From Streptomyces sp. NBC_00376 (lineage in GTDB: Bacteria; Actinomycetota; Actinomycetes; Streptomycetales; Streptomycetaceae): 64,000 bases of DNA. The position numbers and the translations under genes were made by a program. The first letter of the stretch is position 1, and each line of letters opens with the position of its first letter. The DNA lies in the NCBI RefSeq assembly GCF_036077095.1, contig NZ_CP107960.1:7874001-7938000 (forward strand), written 5' to 3'. The notes below the pieces were generated by a model. That model searched no databases. It worked only from the letters and a program-made list of their open reading frames with translations, and was not told the origin of the DNA. Shown here one piece after another: positions 63,205 through 64,000 of this stretch.

Positions 63205-64000
63205 TCACTCCTGCCCGTCCAGCTCCAGCTCGATCACCGGGAGCAGCACGTCGGGCCGGGCGATCGGCAGGGTCAGGGTCAGGGTGCCCGCAGGCTGGTT
63301 CGGCGGCGCGAGGTTGTTGTGCTCGTGCCGTGTGCCGTCCATCTCCTGGAACCGGATCTCCGAACCGTCGTGCAGGAGTTGGGCGTAACGCACCCGCCCG
63401 GCCAGTCCCGGCAGGTGGAGGTGTCTGAGCGGCCAGGCCAGCAGGTGCAGATACAGGCGGCGGCCGGCCTGCGTGTACAGGGCGTTCGCCGGCGCCTCGA
63501 ACGCGCTCGGCCCCGCGCCCTGCACGGAACGCGCGTGCAGCCGGGTCCACTCGCCGATGGCTCCGAGCGTGGCGCGGGCTCGCGGGTCCAGGGCGCCGCG
63601 GCCGGTGGGTCCGACGTTCAGGATGAGATTGCCGCCGCAGGCGACGGACTGCACCAGCATGCGGACCAGTAGCGCGGGGTCCTTGTAGTCGTGGTTGTCG
63701 CGGTCGTATCCCCACGAGCCGTTGAGGGTGTGGCAGGCCTCCCACATCACCCGCTCACCGCCGCGCTCCAGCGGCCGGTCGGGCTGGTACTGCTCGGGCG
63801 TCACGTAGTCGCCGGGGATGCCGAGCCGGTCGTTGACGAGGATGCCGGGCTGCAACTCCTTCACCAGGGAGCGGAGTTGCCCGGCACCCCACTCCTGTGG
63901 CCCCTTCTCCGGATATGTGAAGTCGAAGAAGAGCAGGTCGATCGGGCCGTAGGCGGTGAGGAGCTCGCGTATCTGCCCCTCCATGTACGCGCGGTAGCGT
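63205..64000 (-). CDS. GH29 alpha-L-fucosidase (5' end outside window)
   Basis: The last 265 residues of a GH29 enzyme are visible, the frame running off the window edge at 64000. The catalytic-nucleophile strand is in GPIDLLFFDFTYPEKGP (Asp before F-T-Y). Further on are MWEACHTLNGSWGYDRDNHDY, matching the WETxxTxNxSWGY element, and GGNLILNVGPTGRGALDPRARATLGAIGEWTRLH, the family's barrel end. A C-terminal beta-sandwich follows. It removes terminal L-fucose. I cannot see a signal peptide because the N-terminus is outside. Confidence 0.9.
   Translation of the reverse strand, partial: RYRAYMEGQIRELLTAYGPIDLLFFDFTYPEKGPQEWGAGQLRSLVKELQPGILVNDRLGIPGDYVTPEQYQPDRPLERGGERVMWEACHTLNGSWGYDRDNHDYKDPALLVRMLVQSVACGGNLILNVGPTGRGALDPRARATLGAIGEWTRLHARSVQGAGPSAFEAPANALYTQAGRRLYLHLLAWPLRHLHLPGLAGRVRYAQLLHDGSEIRFQEMDGTRHEHNNLAPPNQPAGTLTLTLPIARPDVLLPVIELELDGQE

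Overview
The window is GC-rich actinobacterial chromosome, almost certainly Streptomyces. Supporting signs are the very high GC third positions, frequent GTG starts, ATGA-type operon overlaps, many leaderless-type promoters (TANNNT about 6-7 nt before the start codon), a mycothiol-dependent maleylpyruvate-isomerase-like enzyme, a lone RsbW-like ATPase and an Rv1733c-like membrane protein. I see no rRNA, tRNA, CRISPR array or complete insertion sequence.

Region 1 (1-24 kb) is regulatory and housekeeping-like. It holds a cut-off TetR regulator, a NarL-type two-component system, a MarR/DHA2-efflux divergent pair, a mycothiol-dependent enzyme, a ROK/MFS divergent pair, a small secreted protein and a SHOCT-ABC-FtsX transporter operon. 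An 18-bp palindrome in front of the two-component system recurs in degenerate form in front of the ABC operon, which suggests the response regulator controls both. After these come an RsbW-like ATPase, a Cds1-like PLP enzyme, two SRPBCC proteins, a DeoR regulator with a TTG start, a polytopic membrane hydrolase, a beta-helix/AAA+ fusion, an Rv1733c-like protein and a proline/glutamine-rich protein.

Region 2 (24-41 kb) is metabolic: a PfkB kinase, a decayed alpha-N-acetylglucosaminidase gene, a LysA-like decarboxylase overlapping a LysR gene, and a five-gene translationally coupled operon (amino-acid ABC transporter, N-acyl-D-amino-acid deacylase, serine hydrolase). It continues with a TerD-family protein, an HpnB-like glycosyltransferase, an Asp/Glu racemase, apolipoprotein N-acyltransferase, a Nudix hydrolase and an MHS-family transporter.

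Region 3 (41-51.8 kb) is an island between two about 225-bp direct repeats. The repeats are duplicated copies of the MHS transporter's promoter and first codons, exactly 10,653 bp apart. Inside are two giant secreted subtilases and two paralogous LuxR/TrmB-like regulators in mirror-image order (protease, regulator, regulator, protease), then an 18-bp inverted repeat and a decayed MFS gene.

Region 4 (51.8-64 kb, running off the end) is a glycan-use locus, probably for fucosylated glycans. It has a GH29 alpha-L-fucosidase (partial), a sugar ABC importer, a secreted beta-helix enzyme, an acetyl-esterase-like hydrolase, a fuconolactonase-like amidohydrolase, an aldo/keto reductase, a large unrecognised protein and a GntR/FCD regulator with a histone-like Lys/Ala tail. 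A 13-bp element, ATCGATAGNCGAT, lies in three intergenic positions of this locus and, unexpectedly, in front of the second subtilase. It is the best candidate operator for the local regulator and links regions 3 and 4.
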